A DNA stretch of 64,000 bases from Fimbriiglobus ruber (lineage in GTDB: Bacteria; Planctomycetota; Planctomycetia; Gemmatales; Gemmataceae): contig NZ_NIDE01000019.1 in NCBI RefSeq assembly GCF_002197845.1, positions 248,001 through 312,000 of the forward strand. Direction: 5' to 3'. The notes under the pieces were generated by a model, which worked only from the letters and a program-made list of their open reading frames with translations, did not search any database and was not told the origin of the DNA. Shown piece after piece: positions 45,946-54,062 of this stretch (positions are counted from its first letter, which is position 1; each line of letters opens with the position of its first letter). The position numbers were made by a program, and so were the translations under genes.

Positions 45946-46620
45946 TTAATCTGTTGCCTGTTTCTTGGAACGTACCGCGGAACCCGTCTTTTTCGCTTCG
46001 GGTAGGGCCTCTTGGAATAAGGCGCGAATCTCTTGTGCGGCTTCTTTGCCCCGTGCGCCCATCTGCCAGACGACGGCCCCCTGCCCAGGGGCGTCGGCGT
46101 AGATCTGCTTGAGCGTGAGGGCCGTCTTGGCCATCGTCAGCCCGAGATGTGCGGCGGCGTCTTTCATGTCTTGGGTCAGCCGGTAATTCTTCCCGACCAT
46201 ACTGAGGACGATCATCGCTCGCGGGCTTCCGCTGCGGATCTCCTGGGCGTGCTTGAGGGCTTTCGTGGCTTGCGCCAGGGCACGGATTTCGAGCATGCTG
46301 GCCTTGCACGGGACGAGGGCCAGATCGGCGCGGAGAAGCAACGCTCGGCTGATCTCGGTGTTGCTGCCGGGGCCGTCGGCGACCACGTAATCGACTTCCT
46401 GTGCGAGTTGGGGTAAGCGGTCGATAATATCTTCCGGATTGGCGAGGAGGATGGTTTTGACGGCCGGCACCGCTTCGGCGGACCATTCGGAAGAGGAATG
46501 CTGCATGTCGCAGTCAGCCAGGGTTACGGAATGCCCCTGCTCGGACAGCCAGGCGGCGAGGTGAACGGCCAGCGTCGATTTGCCGACGCCTCCTTTGGAA
46601 TTTGCGATTACGATAATCAT
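45946..46620 (-). CDS. parA: ParA-family partition ATPase
   Basis: The protein starts MIIVIANSKGGVGKSTLAVH with the deviant Walker A motif (9-16) of ParA/MinD ATPases, a Walker A' (LADCDMQHS) and ADGPGS as the switch. At 224 residues it is of the small ParA type (type Ib). It would move or position plasmid copies at division by ATP-dependent binding to nucleoid DNA, together with a small DNA-binding protein. Possible centromere repeats lie just upstream (46645-46806). It is the first gene of the parA-small protein-rep operon. Confidence 0.93.
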   Translation of the reverse strand: MIIVIANSKGGVGKSTLAVHLAAWLSEQGHSVTLADCDMQHSSSEWSAEAVPAVKTILLANPEDIIDRLPQLAQEVDYVVADGPGSNTEISRALLLRADLALVPCKASMLEIRALAQATKALKHAQEIRSGSPRAMIVLSMVGKNYRLTQDMKDAAAHLGLTMAKTALTLKQIYADAPGQGAVVWQMGARGKEAAQEIRALFQEALPEAKKTGSAVRSKKQATD

Positions 46621-46644
46621 CGGGCGGACATTACCGCATTCTCA

Positions 46645-46806
46645 TTCATGATGGCAAGCAATATGTGCGGCATGCCCTCCATCCGCCCTGCAAGCCGTGC
46701 GGCATGATTGCCCGCCGTCAAAGCGTCTGGATCTACGGCCGGCACGACGCAATGCCGTCCGCCTTTCATGCCGTCATGACATCATGCTTTCATGACGGCA
46801 AGCAAT
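46645..46806. repeat. Candidate parS/centromere or operator repeats upstream of ParA
   Basis: ttcatgayggcaagcaat occurs at 46645-46662 and 46789-46806 (17/18 identical); an inverted copy tgccgtcatga (46769-46779) pairs with tcatgacggca (46790-46800) around a 10-base centre. The first copy overlaps the likely promoter region of ParA. Clustered direct plus inverted copies in front of a partition operon are typical of centromere sites that also repress the operon. Confidence 0.6.
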
Positions 46807-47228
46807 CACGACGAAAGGCTGCCCATCCGTCTGGAAGGGTTTCATGCTGGGTGGCTGGACTTGCAGCCGTACTGATTCCCGTCTGGCAAGACGGCCAACC
46901 GGCTGGGCTGCTGACCGTCCGGCCAGTCAGCCCCCTGGCTGATTTTCGGAATTGCAACGTGCAATTCGTCCGGTGCTTTGCAGCGGGAAGACGCCTGATT
47001 ACTTAACTCCACTTCCACCACTTCAAAATCTGCGAGGGCCATCCCATAAGCACAAGCCGCCAGGGGCGAATTTCGGCCGTCGTAAGCCGGCCAGCTTCGT
47101 TGTAAACGTGCGGACATGGCCGAGACCAAGCAAGCCCAGGAAAGCGACCTATGTACGAGGGCAAAAAGAAGCCCGCTCGGGTTCACCGGCGGGCTGATAG
47201 ATGCTGTGACTGTAGGATTGGATGGAAA
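46807..47228. other. Intergenic region
   Basis: About 420 bases between the repeat cluster and the next gene; no coding frame or RNA structure is supported. The sequence resembles plasmid backbone spacer. Confidence 0.35.
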
Positions 47229-47771
47229 TCAATCGGCTCCCTCGGCTTCACCTGCGGTTTCCACTTCGTAGTGATCGAGTGCCCGCAGACTCGCCGCCTC
47301 GAAGTCGTAGTTATTGCGATCGGCCCAATGTCTTAGATCACCGAGGAGATCGCTCAGGACATCCTCGTCATCGGTCCGGGTTGCCTTCTGAAAAGCCGTG
47401 ACGGCAATCCCGGCCCAAGCGGCCCGCTTGTCGTTCATGCCTTCGGGATCGGGCTGCACAGTACGGCTACCTGTCGCCTCGGCGATAACGGCCCTCGCCT
47501 TGGCTCCCGCGTCCTCCTCGCCCTCGCTCAACGTGATACCGTACTTCTGGTCCTGATCCACGGTCTGCTCCAGCAAGTAGCTCAACGCATCCGTCAGTTT
47601 CTCGTGCAGATTCAGCCGGTGGACAATCAACCGGGCCGTCGCTTCGGCAAACTCCGCTTCGTCCCAGAAATGAACGCTGGCCATGAGTTCGCCATCCAGG
47701 CCGTGGATGTCGAAAGTCTCATCGGTCCCGTCGCTTTCCTGGCGGTAAGTGTAGGTCTGGTGCGTGGTCAT
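47229..47771 (-). CDS. Conserved-looking acidic hypothetical protein
   Basis: A strong ribosome site (aaggagacacc) precedes the ATG at 47771. The 180-residue protein is very acidic, with an N-terminal beta-like part (FDIHGLDGELMASVHFWDEA) resembling small conserved domains on planctomycete plasmids, then helical segments (LLEQTVDQDQKYGITLSEGE; DVLSDLLGDLRHWADRNNYD). No signal peptide, metal motif or known family. It is followed by a gap up to ParA and preceded by a broken gene, so its role is unknown; anti-restriction or DNA-mimic activity would fit the charge but is speculative. Confidence 0.6.
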   Translation of the reverse strand: MTTHQTYTYRQESDGTDETFDIHGLDGELMASVHFWDEAEFAEATARLIVHRLNLHEKLTDALSYLLEQTVDQDQKYGITLSEGEEDAGAKARAVIAEATGSRTVQPDPEGMNDKRAAWAGIAVTAFQKATRTDDEDVLSDLLGDLRHWADRNNYDFEAASLRALDHYEVETAGEAEGAD

Positions 47772-48059
47772 CGTGGTGTCTCCTTGATCGTGGTTACGGA
47801 AGGTTTGGATCGCTCTACGCGAGCCATACCTTCTGCCACGTGGCGAACGCGGGGGTGAGCCGGAAAGCCCTGAGCGGCGGGAGGGGGATCACCCATGCTG
47901 GCAGGGAGCGAAGCGAACGAAGCATGGGGATACCCGCCGCGAACCGTAGGCGAGCGAAGCGAGGGGCTTGTAGGTGAGGGGGCAGCGCCCCATACTTCTT
48001 ACGTCAGGGATCGCAGCGGCGTGGTCCGTCGGTCGCGCGATCGGGCGGTTCGGGGCGTG

Positions 48060-48445
48060 TCAGACGCCGCACATCCCGTGGCACTCACCGACCATCGGGT
48101 CGAGTGGTTCCGGGGCCAGGGCGTCGAAGTCGATCCCGATCAGCGGCCGGCACGACCGGTGCAGGTTGAGCGGTTGCCGGAACCCCCGGTGACACGCCGA
48201 GCCGTCTAACCGTAGGGCCTCGTCAATTGCGATCGCTTGCGCCCACCCGTCCGGGTCCGTGTTCCGCAGGATCCGCCCGCGGCGTTGTCGTGGAACGGGC
48301 AGAACACGCACGCCGACCGGGGGACCGGGTGCGGGGTCCGGCCGTCGAGCCAGTCCCGGCAATCCCGCCGGGTCCAACCGAGGTCGAGCAGCGGGTAGGC
48401 CGGCACCGTCCATTGCTTTCCGGCGAACCGCTTGCGGGCACGCAC
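48060..48445 (-). pseudogene. PAPS-reductase/adenine-nucleotide-hydrolase-like C-terminal fragment, frameshifted
   Basis: Two overlapping minus-strand frames give consecutive parts of one protein: PAYPLLDLGWTRRDCRDWL and PRSACVFCPFHDN in one frame, then ILRNTDPDGWAQAIAIDEAL and the terminal ECHGMCGV in the other. This is the C-terminal half of the phage/plasmid-type PAPS reductase-like family (cysteine pair CVFC, tail ...GMCGV). The N-terminal ATP-pyrophosphatase half is absent and a frameshift lies near 48285. The gene is a non-functional remnant. Confidence 0.75.
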
Positions 48446-48590
48446 CGCTTGGTGTCACCGAGGGTGAACTGAACGCACCCCGCTTCGCCTCAGTCTGAGG
48501 AATACGGAGGCTCTGCTACCCTACTGCAGCCGTAGGCCAGGATGGCATTTTTGACGAAATCGAACTTGCCCCTGCCAGAGAACTCAGGCC

Positions 48591-50102
48591 GTGAAGAAGT
48601 ACGCCATCCTGATCGCTGTCGAGGAGTACCTCGATAAGGCGATTGACCAAGTCGACTATGCAGCGAACGACGCAATCGCGTTTTCGAACGCGCTGGCCGA
48701 GCATGGGTTCGACAAGGCAGACCAGGTCGTCCTTATCAACAACCAAGCCACGAGGGGAGTGATCGAGTCGCAGGTCCGACGGGTCACCAAGCGGTTGCGG
48801 AAGGGTGACATTCTTTACTTCTACTACGCGGGACACGGATTCTCGAAGGGCGCAAAAAACTTCCTGACCTGCCACGACACGCTAGACGCCGACTGGGACG
48901 GGACCAGCGTCGCACTCGCCCCGATCTTCGGAGAATTGCAAGCCTCCGACTGCGAGCGCATCGTTCTGTTCCTCGACTGCTGCGAGAGTGGGGTAAAGGC
49001 CACTTCAGGCAGGCGCGGCATCTACGACAATCTGAAGGGGTACGAACTAGAAGCATTCCTGGACGATGCGAAGCACTGCTTTTGCTTTGCTGCTTGCCGA
49101 TCCGACGAGAGTTCCTGGTCGAGCCCAAAGCTCAAACACGGCATCTGGACCCACCACGTCATCGAGGCGTTCAAAGGCGATGCGCCGCTGGCCCTTGAAC
49201 GCAATCGATACCTAACTGCGAACTCGCTGCAGAACTACTTGAAGAGCGAGGTCCCTAGGACATTGCGCAAGACCCACACCACAAAGGAGGACCAGACGCC
49301 CTGGACCTATGGTGCTTCGAGCGGCGACTTCAAACTCGCCGACCTCGGACCCATTCTCGAAGAGCGTCGTGAGAAGGCAAACAAGGGTGTCACCCTCATC
49401 ACCGAACTGTCGTTCACGGCCGAAGAGACGGAGTCGCTAAAAAGTCTTTCGGGCTGGAAGAAGCATTACCGCATCCCGAGTTACCACAACCACTCTGCGG
49501 AGGAGTTTGCCGCAAGCTGTGCCTTTGAAGAATTGAAGGAGGATTTAGACACGGTCTTCAATGGTCTAAAGAAGGCGTTCGGCTTTGTCCGTCGAGACCT
49601 TGAAGCACCTGACCCGGAACGCAGTTCAGGCGGCATTATTACGCCCTACTTCGACTACTCCGTCTCGGTGTCGCTCAACCCAGACGACCTGAGCGAGGTG
49701 ATCTGGACCAGAACAGTCGACACCATCAAGAATCCCGAGCAAGTTACGTCCGATGCCTTCGCCCAGGTCTTCAACGGGGTGTTCGACACACTCAAGTTCT
49801 CGCTCCCGACGATGATCAAGATCGATGATTTCATCGACGCCGTCGAGGCGGCCAAGATTCCGGAACTGGAGATCGAGCACGACCGAGGTGCCAAATACTG
49901 CACACTCGAACTGGACGGAGCCGTCGGCAAAATCACTCTGACCACGACCAGCTTGTCGATCACCCACAGTCAAGCCCAGAACCCCAAGCAACTCATCGCC
50001 TCGTTCACCACTCTGCGGAAGTTGGCCCAAAGGCACAACGTGCCGCTTCTCTCCTTCACCTCGTCGCAGAAGCAGTTGCCGCCCGGGAAGCCTACTCCAT
50101 GA
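48591..50102 (+). CDS. Metacaspase / C14-family caspase-like protein
   Basis: GTG start at 48591. Residues 1-200 are a caspase-fold peptidase: the catalytic His82 in YFYYAGHGFS and Cys131 (or Cys130) in VLFLDCCESG, with a recognisable first strand (YAILIAVEEY). The remaining about 300 residues carry no family that I recognise and may be a sensing or binding domain. No signal peptide. Bacterial caspase-like proteins are often proteolytic effectors of anti-phage or stress systems. A PIN-domain gene follows about 105 bases downstream in the same direction, suggesting a functional pair. Confidence 0.88.
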   Translation: MKKYAILIAVEEYLDKAIDQVDYAANDAIAFSNALAEHGFDKADQVVLINNQATRGVIESQVRRVTKRLRKGDILYFYYAGHGFSKGAKNFLTCHDTLDADWDGTSVALAPIFGELQASDCERIVLFLDCCESGVKATSGRRGIYDNLKGYELEAFLDDAKHCFCFAACRSDESSWSSPKLKHGIWTHHVIEAFKGDAPLALERNRYLTANSLQNYLKSEVPRTLRKTHTTKEDQTPWTYGASSGDFKLADLGPILEERREKANKGVTLITELSFTAEETESLKSLSGWKKHYRIPSYHNHSAEEFAASCAFEELKEDLDTVFNGLKKAFGFVRRDLEAPDPERSSGGIITPYFDYSVSVSLNPDDLSEVIWTRTVDTIKNPEQVTSDAFAQVFNGVFDTLKFSLPTMIKIDDFIDAVEAAKIPELEIEHDRGAKYCTLELDGAVGKITLTTTSLSITHSQAQNPKQLIASFTTLRKLAQRHNVPLLSFTSSQKQLPPGKPTP

Positions 50103-50207
50103 CCGTCGCGCGCTCGACTCGCTGGAGTAAGGTTGCCGTGGAATTCGCGAAGCAGAACCCGATCGTGTAGGACACCAAAACGCATTGAGAAGTGAGAGGG
50201 CATCCCG

Positions 50208-51314
50208 ATGGCCGACAGCGTAGTGACTCCGAACGTCTTCCTGGACACGGAAGTGTTTGACGCGCACCATCTCGACTTCGACTCGCCAAACATCGAGCGA
50301 CTTGCCCGCTTCGCTGCCAACGGGACGGTCTGTTTGCTGCTGACCACCGTGACCAAGCGCGAGGTGCTTGACCACCTGGAGAAGCAAGCAGCGGAGACGT
50401 TCCGAACTCTCAAGGATTTCCGCAAGCACTCGCGGGTGATGCGGAAGGTCCTACCTGGCGAGACGATGGACGCGTTGGACGCGGCTAAGCGAGAAGCAAT
50501 GGCGGAAACGCTTGTCGCCAGGTTCGAGGAGTTCCTCTCCATCACATCGGCGACCGTCTTGCCAGTGGACGGAGTGCCGGCAGAGGCCGTGCTGACCAAG
50601 TACTTCGAAAAGCAGCCCCCGTTTGGAGAGGGGAAGAAGAAGTGCGAGTTCCCAGACGCCTTCGCGTTCTGTGCGCTACAGGCTTGGAGCGAGCAAAATG
50701 GCGACAAGGAGGTGTATGTGGTCAGTAACGACGGCGATTGGAAGAAGGCATGCGCCGGGCATCCGAGACTGATCCACGTCGAGAGACTCGACGAGTTACT
50801 CCAACTGTACGCGGACTCGGTCCTGGTCACCGCCCTGCTCGAAGCACTCGAAGCGAACAGTGAGGAGGTCTCGAACGAAATCAAAGTGCAGGTTGGCGAG
50901 GTCGGCGTTTACCCCGGTTCCAACCTCATCGACGGTGAGGTCGACGACCCGAACGGCAAGCACGTCGACATTGAGAATACTCGGATCGTGGAGGCGAAGG
51001 ACGGAACCGCGTCGGCGAGCGTGCGATGCACTCTGACGATCGAAGCTTACGTGCAGGCCGACGACCCGAACTCGGCAGTCTACGACTCAGATGTCAAGGG
51101 CTACGTTCACGTTGGCCGCATTGGCGGATGGATTGAGCGCGAGTTCGAACGCGACGTCGAGGTCACGCTGAATTACGACCCAAAGCATCCGGAGAAGGCA
51201 AGTATTGTTGCCGCGCGATTCTACGACCAAGAGTTCGACCTCGACGTTGAGGAAGAGGAACTGTCCCGCGACGACACAGATCACGATGGCGGGACCGAAG
51301 ACGAGCTTGATTAG
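50208..51314 (+). CDS. PIN-domain ribonuclease with C-terminal beta domain
   Basis: Residues 1-210 are a PIN nuclease of the DUF4935 type: FLDTEVF with the first acidic residue (D13), LLTTVTKREVLDH, CEFPDAFAF and VVSNDGDWKKAC with the remaining acidic metal ligands. Residues about 225-368 are beta-rich and end in a highly acidic tail, perhaps a regulatory domain. It would cleave RNA. It is one gene downstream of the metacaspase and has no visible antitoxin of the VapB type, so control by the metacaspase (for example proteolytic activation) is conceivable but speculative. Confidence 0.82.
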   Translation: MADSVVTPNVFLDTEVFDAHHLDFDSPNIERLARFAANGTVCLLLTTVTKREVLDHLEKQAAETFRTLKDFRKHSRVMRKVLPGETMDALDAAKREAMAETLVARFEEFLSITSATVLPVDGVPAEAVLTKYFEKQPPFGEGKKKCEFPDAFAFCALQAWSEQNGDKEVYVVSNDGDWKKACAGHPRLIHVERLDELLQLYADSVLVTALLEALEANSEEVSNEIKVQVGEVGVYPGSNLIDGEVDDPNGKHVDIENTRIVEAKDGTASASVRCTLTIEAYVQADDPNSAVYDSDVKGYVHVGRIGGWIEREFERDVEVTLNYDPKHPEKASIVAARFYDQEFDLDVEEEELSRDDTDHDGGTEDELD

Positions 51315-51348
51315 CGCCTAGTTGCCTTCGCTTACTCGATAAGGCCAC

Positions 51349-52038
51349 TCACCGAGCAGTCTTGCCGCCGACCTCGAAGTTCCATTTGCTCCCCTGGGTC
51401 GGCATCCTCCAGAACTCCAGTTCGTGGTGGCAGCTCTCCCGGAACGCGCGAACACACAACTCCCTACTCGACTTCGGCTCAAGCGGCAGAAGTCGGTCGA
51501 CGAAGGACAGCACTTCACCGGCCAGCGTGGCGTACTCCGCAGACGAGTACGCGTCGATCCACTCCCGGTAGAACCCATCCGCCTTCGCCGTAGCGTTGAT
51601 TCGCTTGCCAAGCTCGACAAAACCCCACAAGCAGGGCAACAGTGCCGAGACGATGACCGCGGGGGTGCCGACCGCGACGTACCGGTGAAGGTGGTTGGTG
51701 TAGTTTGCCGTGGCCGGAAGAACCTTGGAGTAGTCGCCGAGTTCGTGCTCGCAGCGGAAGTGTGCCGCGTAGTCCTTGTGAAGCTTCGAATCCGACTCCA
51801 GGGCTATCACGGCGGCCTTCGAGAACCACGCGACGAGTTCCGGCTCGTGCATCTTTGCAGCGGTGCGGTCGAGCAGTTTGGCCAGCTCGACCAGGTACAG
51901 GTAGTTCTGAACCACCCAGGTCCGGAACTGCTCGCGGTCGAGGCCGCCCGAAATCAACGCCTGAATGAACGGGGTGCCGAGCATCTCGTCCCAAATCGGC
52001 GCAGCCACTTCCCGGAGTTCGTCGCTGAACGGCCGCAT
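51349..52038 (-). CDS. tenA: TenA-type thiaminase II (aminopyrimidine aminohydrolase)
   Basis: The 229-residue protein opens FSDELREVAAPIWDEMLGTPF and carries the TenA pattern YLVELAK ... SALLPCLWGF with the catalytic Cys136 and HHELEFW with the conserved glutamate near residue 206-208. TenA hydrolyses aminopyrimidine breakdown products of thiamine to HMP, allowing salvage, or cleaves thiamine. It is divergent from the thiaminase I gene with about 230 bases between the starts and convergent with the PIN gene, so the two thiamine enzymes form a divergent pair. Confidence 0.92.
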   Translation of the reverse strand: MRPFSDELREVAAPIWDEMLGTPFIQALISGGLDREQFRTWVVQNYLYLVELAKLLDRTAAKMHEPELVAWFSKAAVIALESDSKLHKDYAAHFRCEHELGDYSKVLPATANYTNHLHRYVAVGTPAVIVSALLPCLWGFVELGKRINATAKADGFYREWIDAYSSAEYATLAGEVLSFVDRLLPLEPKSSRELCVRAFRESCHHELEFWRMPTQGSKWNFEVGGKTAR

Positions 52039-52193
52039 CGAGACCTCGCTCCGTGACCGACGCAGAAAAGAGCCAGAAACGCCTTCTAGATAACTTGGTC
52101 AGCAGTCTCAAGTCACGTCCAGCGACAACTAGACGTGACTTCAGACCCACCCGGCGTCACCGATTCTTCGCGCGGGAATTTCCGCACATCTGG

Positions 52194-52235
52194 TACAATC
52201 TAGCGACTCCGCATACCGCCGCACGGCGGTTTTTT
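52194..52235 (+). promoter_or_regulatory. Promoter -10 and leader terminator/attenuator in front of thiaminase I
   Basis: tacaat (52194-52199) fits a -10 box. About 16 bases further, accgcc/ggcggt (52215-52220/52225-52230) forms a compact hairpin followed directly by a run of six Ts (52230-52235). It is a rho-independent terminator inside the leader, 32 bases before the thiaminase ATG, which suggests attenuation or an upstream transcript ending here. No TPP-riboswitch sequence was recognised. Confidence 0.5.
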
Positions 52236-52266
52236 ACACCGTGATTCTCATCTTGGCAGGAGCCCC

Positions 52267-53481
52267 ATGACCCGCACTGTTCTGCTGCTATTCGCCCTCC
52301 TGGGCCTTTCTCTCGGCGTCAGCGCGGTCGGCGGTCAGCAACCGTCACCGGAGGCCAAGCCGGTCGAGAAGACCAAGCTGAAGGTGGCGCTATTCTCGCT
52401 GGTCGATTCGAACCTGATGCAAGAAGTGCTTCGGGCGATGTGGCGGGAGAAGCACCCAACCGTTGAACTCAAGTTCGTTGGTTGGGACAGCTACAAGCAG
52501 GACCCGGCCGAAGGCGTGGACGTGTTCGAGTACGACGCCATTTTCCTCGACTATATGGTGAAGAACGGGCTCGTGGCCAAGCTCGACAAGTCCGAGGTGA
52601 AGGACGCCGAAGACTTCTTCGACTTCGCGGTAGCAGGAAGTAAGGTTGGCGGCGATTTCTATGGCATCCCTCGCATCGCCTGCACGCCGGTCATCTTCTA
52701 CCGGGCCGGAGACGAAGCGATTGAGAAGGCAAAGAGCATCGAGGAACTGCACAAGATTCTCGGCGACCGGCTCGACGCACCTCTCGAACCGAAGGAGAAC
52801 GAGGGGCTTCTCATCAACCTGTCCGGCAGTACGAGCTGTGCCTGCTACTACCTCGACGCGGTATCAGACGGTTCGGGGACGTACAGCCCGATGCCGGCAC
52901 TCCCCGAAGCAACGAAGCTCGACGCTACCGCACTGAAGAACCTGCAGCGGCTCACCCGCATGGGTGGGAGGGAGCAGGTGAAGTTCGAGGACAAGGTGTG
53001 GACGGACGACAAGCGGAGCGAGTGGTTCGCACAGGGCAAGGGACGGGCCATGGTGGGGTGGACGGAGCGGTTGTCGGCGATCCCCGTAGAGCAGCACGCA
53101 AAGCTGAAGTACCGCCCCTTCCCGTTGGCCGAGTCGAACGCGGTCAACCTCCTGTACGTGGACATGCTGTCGGTGAGCCCGAAGCTCGACGAGGGGCGTA
53201 AGAAGCTGGCACTTGAGTTCGCCAATTTCGCCGCATCGAAGGATGCGGTGATGGCGACCTTCCTCGCTCGGAACGCCAAGACCAGCAGCCCGCAGTACCT
53301 CTTGCCGGTTCGGAAGAGCGTCGCCGAGTCGACAGAGTTACGCACCGAAGCTCCATTCTACAACGACCTGGTGTCCATCCTGAACGAGAAACCCCAAGCA
53401 TTCCGCATCGGGGACAGTTCGCGGAAGTGGCTTGCAGACAATCGTAAGGCGATCCAGGCCACCATCGTTGATGTGAAGTGA
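52267..53481 (+). CDS. Thiaminase I (thiamine pyridinylase), exported
   Basis: The ATG at 52267 follows a ggag site. After a signal peptide (about 1-21) the 404-residue protein follows thiaminase I of Bacillus/Clostridium along its length: ELKFVGWDSY, DAIFLDYMV, YGIPRIACT with the nucleophile Cys139, GLLINLSGSTS, WFAQGKGRAMVGWTE with Glu267 as base, LYVDMLSVSPK and PQYLLPVRKSV. The fold is that of periplasmic binding proteins, so it may be mistaken for a solute-binding protein. It cleaves thiamine by exchanging its thiazole for another base or nucleophile, and should act outside the cytoplasm. It pairs divergently with tenA. Confidence 0.93.
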   Translation: MTRTVLLLFALLGLSLGVSAVGGQQPSPEAKPVEKTKLKVALFSLVDSNLMQEVLRAMWREKHPTVELKFVGWDSYKQDPAEGVDVFEYDAIFLDYMVKNGLVAKLDKSEVKDAEDFFDFAVAGSKVGGDFYGIPRIACTPVIFYRAGDEAIEKAKSIEELHKILGDRLDAPLEPKENEGLLINLSGSTSCACYYLDAVSDGSGTYSPMPALPEATKLDATALKNLQRLTRMGGREQVKFEDKVWTDDKRSEWFAQGKGRAMVGWTERLSAIPVEQHAKLKYRPFPLAESNAVNLLYVDMLSVSPKLDEGRKKLALEFANFAASKDAVMATFLARNAKTSSPQYLLPVRKSVAESTELRTEAPFYNDLVSILNEKPQAFRIGDSSRKWLADNRKAIQATIVDVK

Positions 53482-53494
53482 GCCAACTGCCGGG

Positions 53495-53884
53495 ATGGCA
53501 AAGATGCATAGACTCACGGCTGAGCTTGCCGGCGTGGCATGTCAGCCGGGGGTGACAGCGTTCGCCGCCTGCCGCAACAGGCTTACGATCGTTTACTCGC
53601 GTCTTTTCGCCGACAGTTCATACGGTCCCGGTCGCCGTTTCGGCGAGATGAAGAGATGTTCTCCCGTTCGGTTCAGCTTTGAGACGGTGTTCGGCTCTAC
53701 TATTGAGGAGTTTTTGAACGCCGAGCAGCGGGCGAACCTATATCCTTTCGCGATCGTTGAACTCCATAGCTCCAGCGACTGGATAAGCGATGCTCACCTC
53801 ATTCGCACGTACCGGAACGCCCTCCCATCGTGGGTTGCCCGACAGGACGGTCCAGGCAGGCTCCAACTCGGTCGACCCGCTTAG
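53495..53884 (+). CDS. Possible small hypothetical protein
   Basis: A 129-codon frame just downstream of the thiaminase gene; the C-terminal 75 residues (FETVFGSTIEEFLNAEQRAN; YPFAIVELHSS) look more protein-like than a chance frame. A ribosome-site-like ggcgag precedes an internal ATG at 53648. No family recognised and no partner; evidence is weak. Confidence 0.3.
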   Translation: MAKMHRLTAELAGVACQPGVTAFAACRNRLTIVYSRLFADSSYGPGRRFGEMKRCSPVRFSFETVFGSTIEEFLNAEQRANLYPFAIVELHSSSDWISDAHLIRTYRNALPSWVARQDGPGRLQLGRPA

Positions 53885-53984
53885 GTCCGACACACCGAAT
53901 AGGCTTTCACACTTTACACAGGGTTGCTGAACCCCGCGCCGTCTTCCCACGGAATCGCGGACTTAATCCGACACCGCTCCAAAA

Positions 53985-54056
53985 AATGACCGCCGAAAGC
54001 GGCATATAGAAGTGGGGTGAACGAAGTGATTTACCCCAAGTGATACCGGGGTATCA
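53985..54056. other. Candidate oriT with nested inverted repeats
   Basis: Directly upstream of the relaxase gene lie gccg/cggc (53992-53995/54000-54003), tggggt/acccca (54013-54018/54033-54038) and the palindrome tgatacc-gg-ggtatca (54041-54056). Relaxases of the MobF family usually nick beside such inverted repeats close to their own gene, so this is the best place for the nic site. The sites could also be promoter operators. Confidence 0.4.
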
Positions 54057-54062
54057 TGCCGC

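Noticed and set aside
52040-52266. TPP riboswitch in front of thiaminase I
   Set aside because: The conserved thi-box sequences (CTGAGA, GATCTGG-type) are absent; only a small terminator is present.
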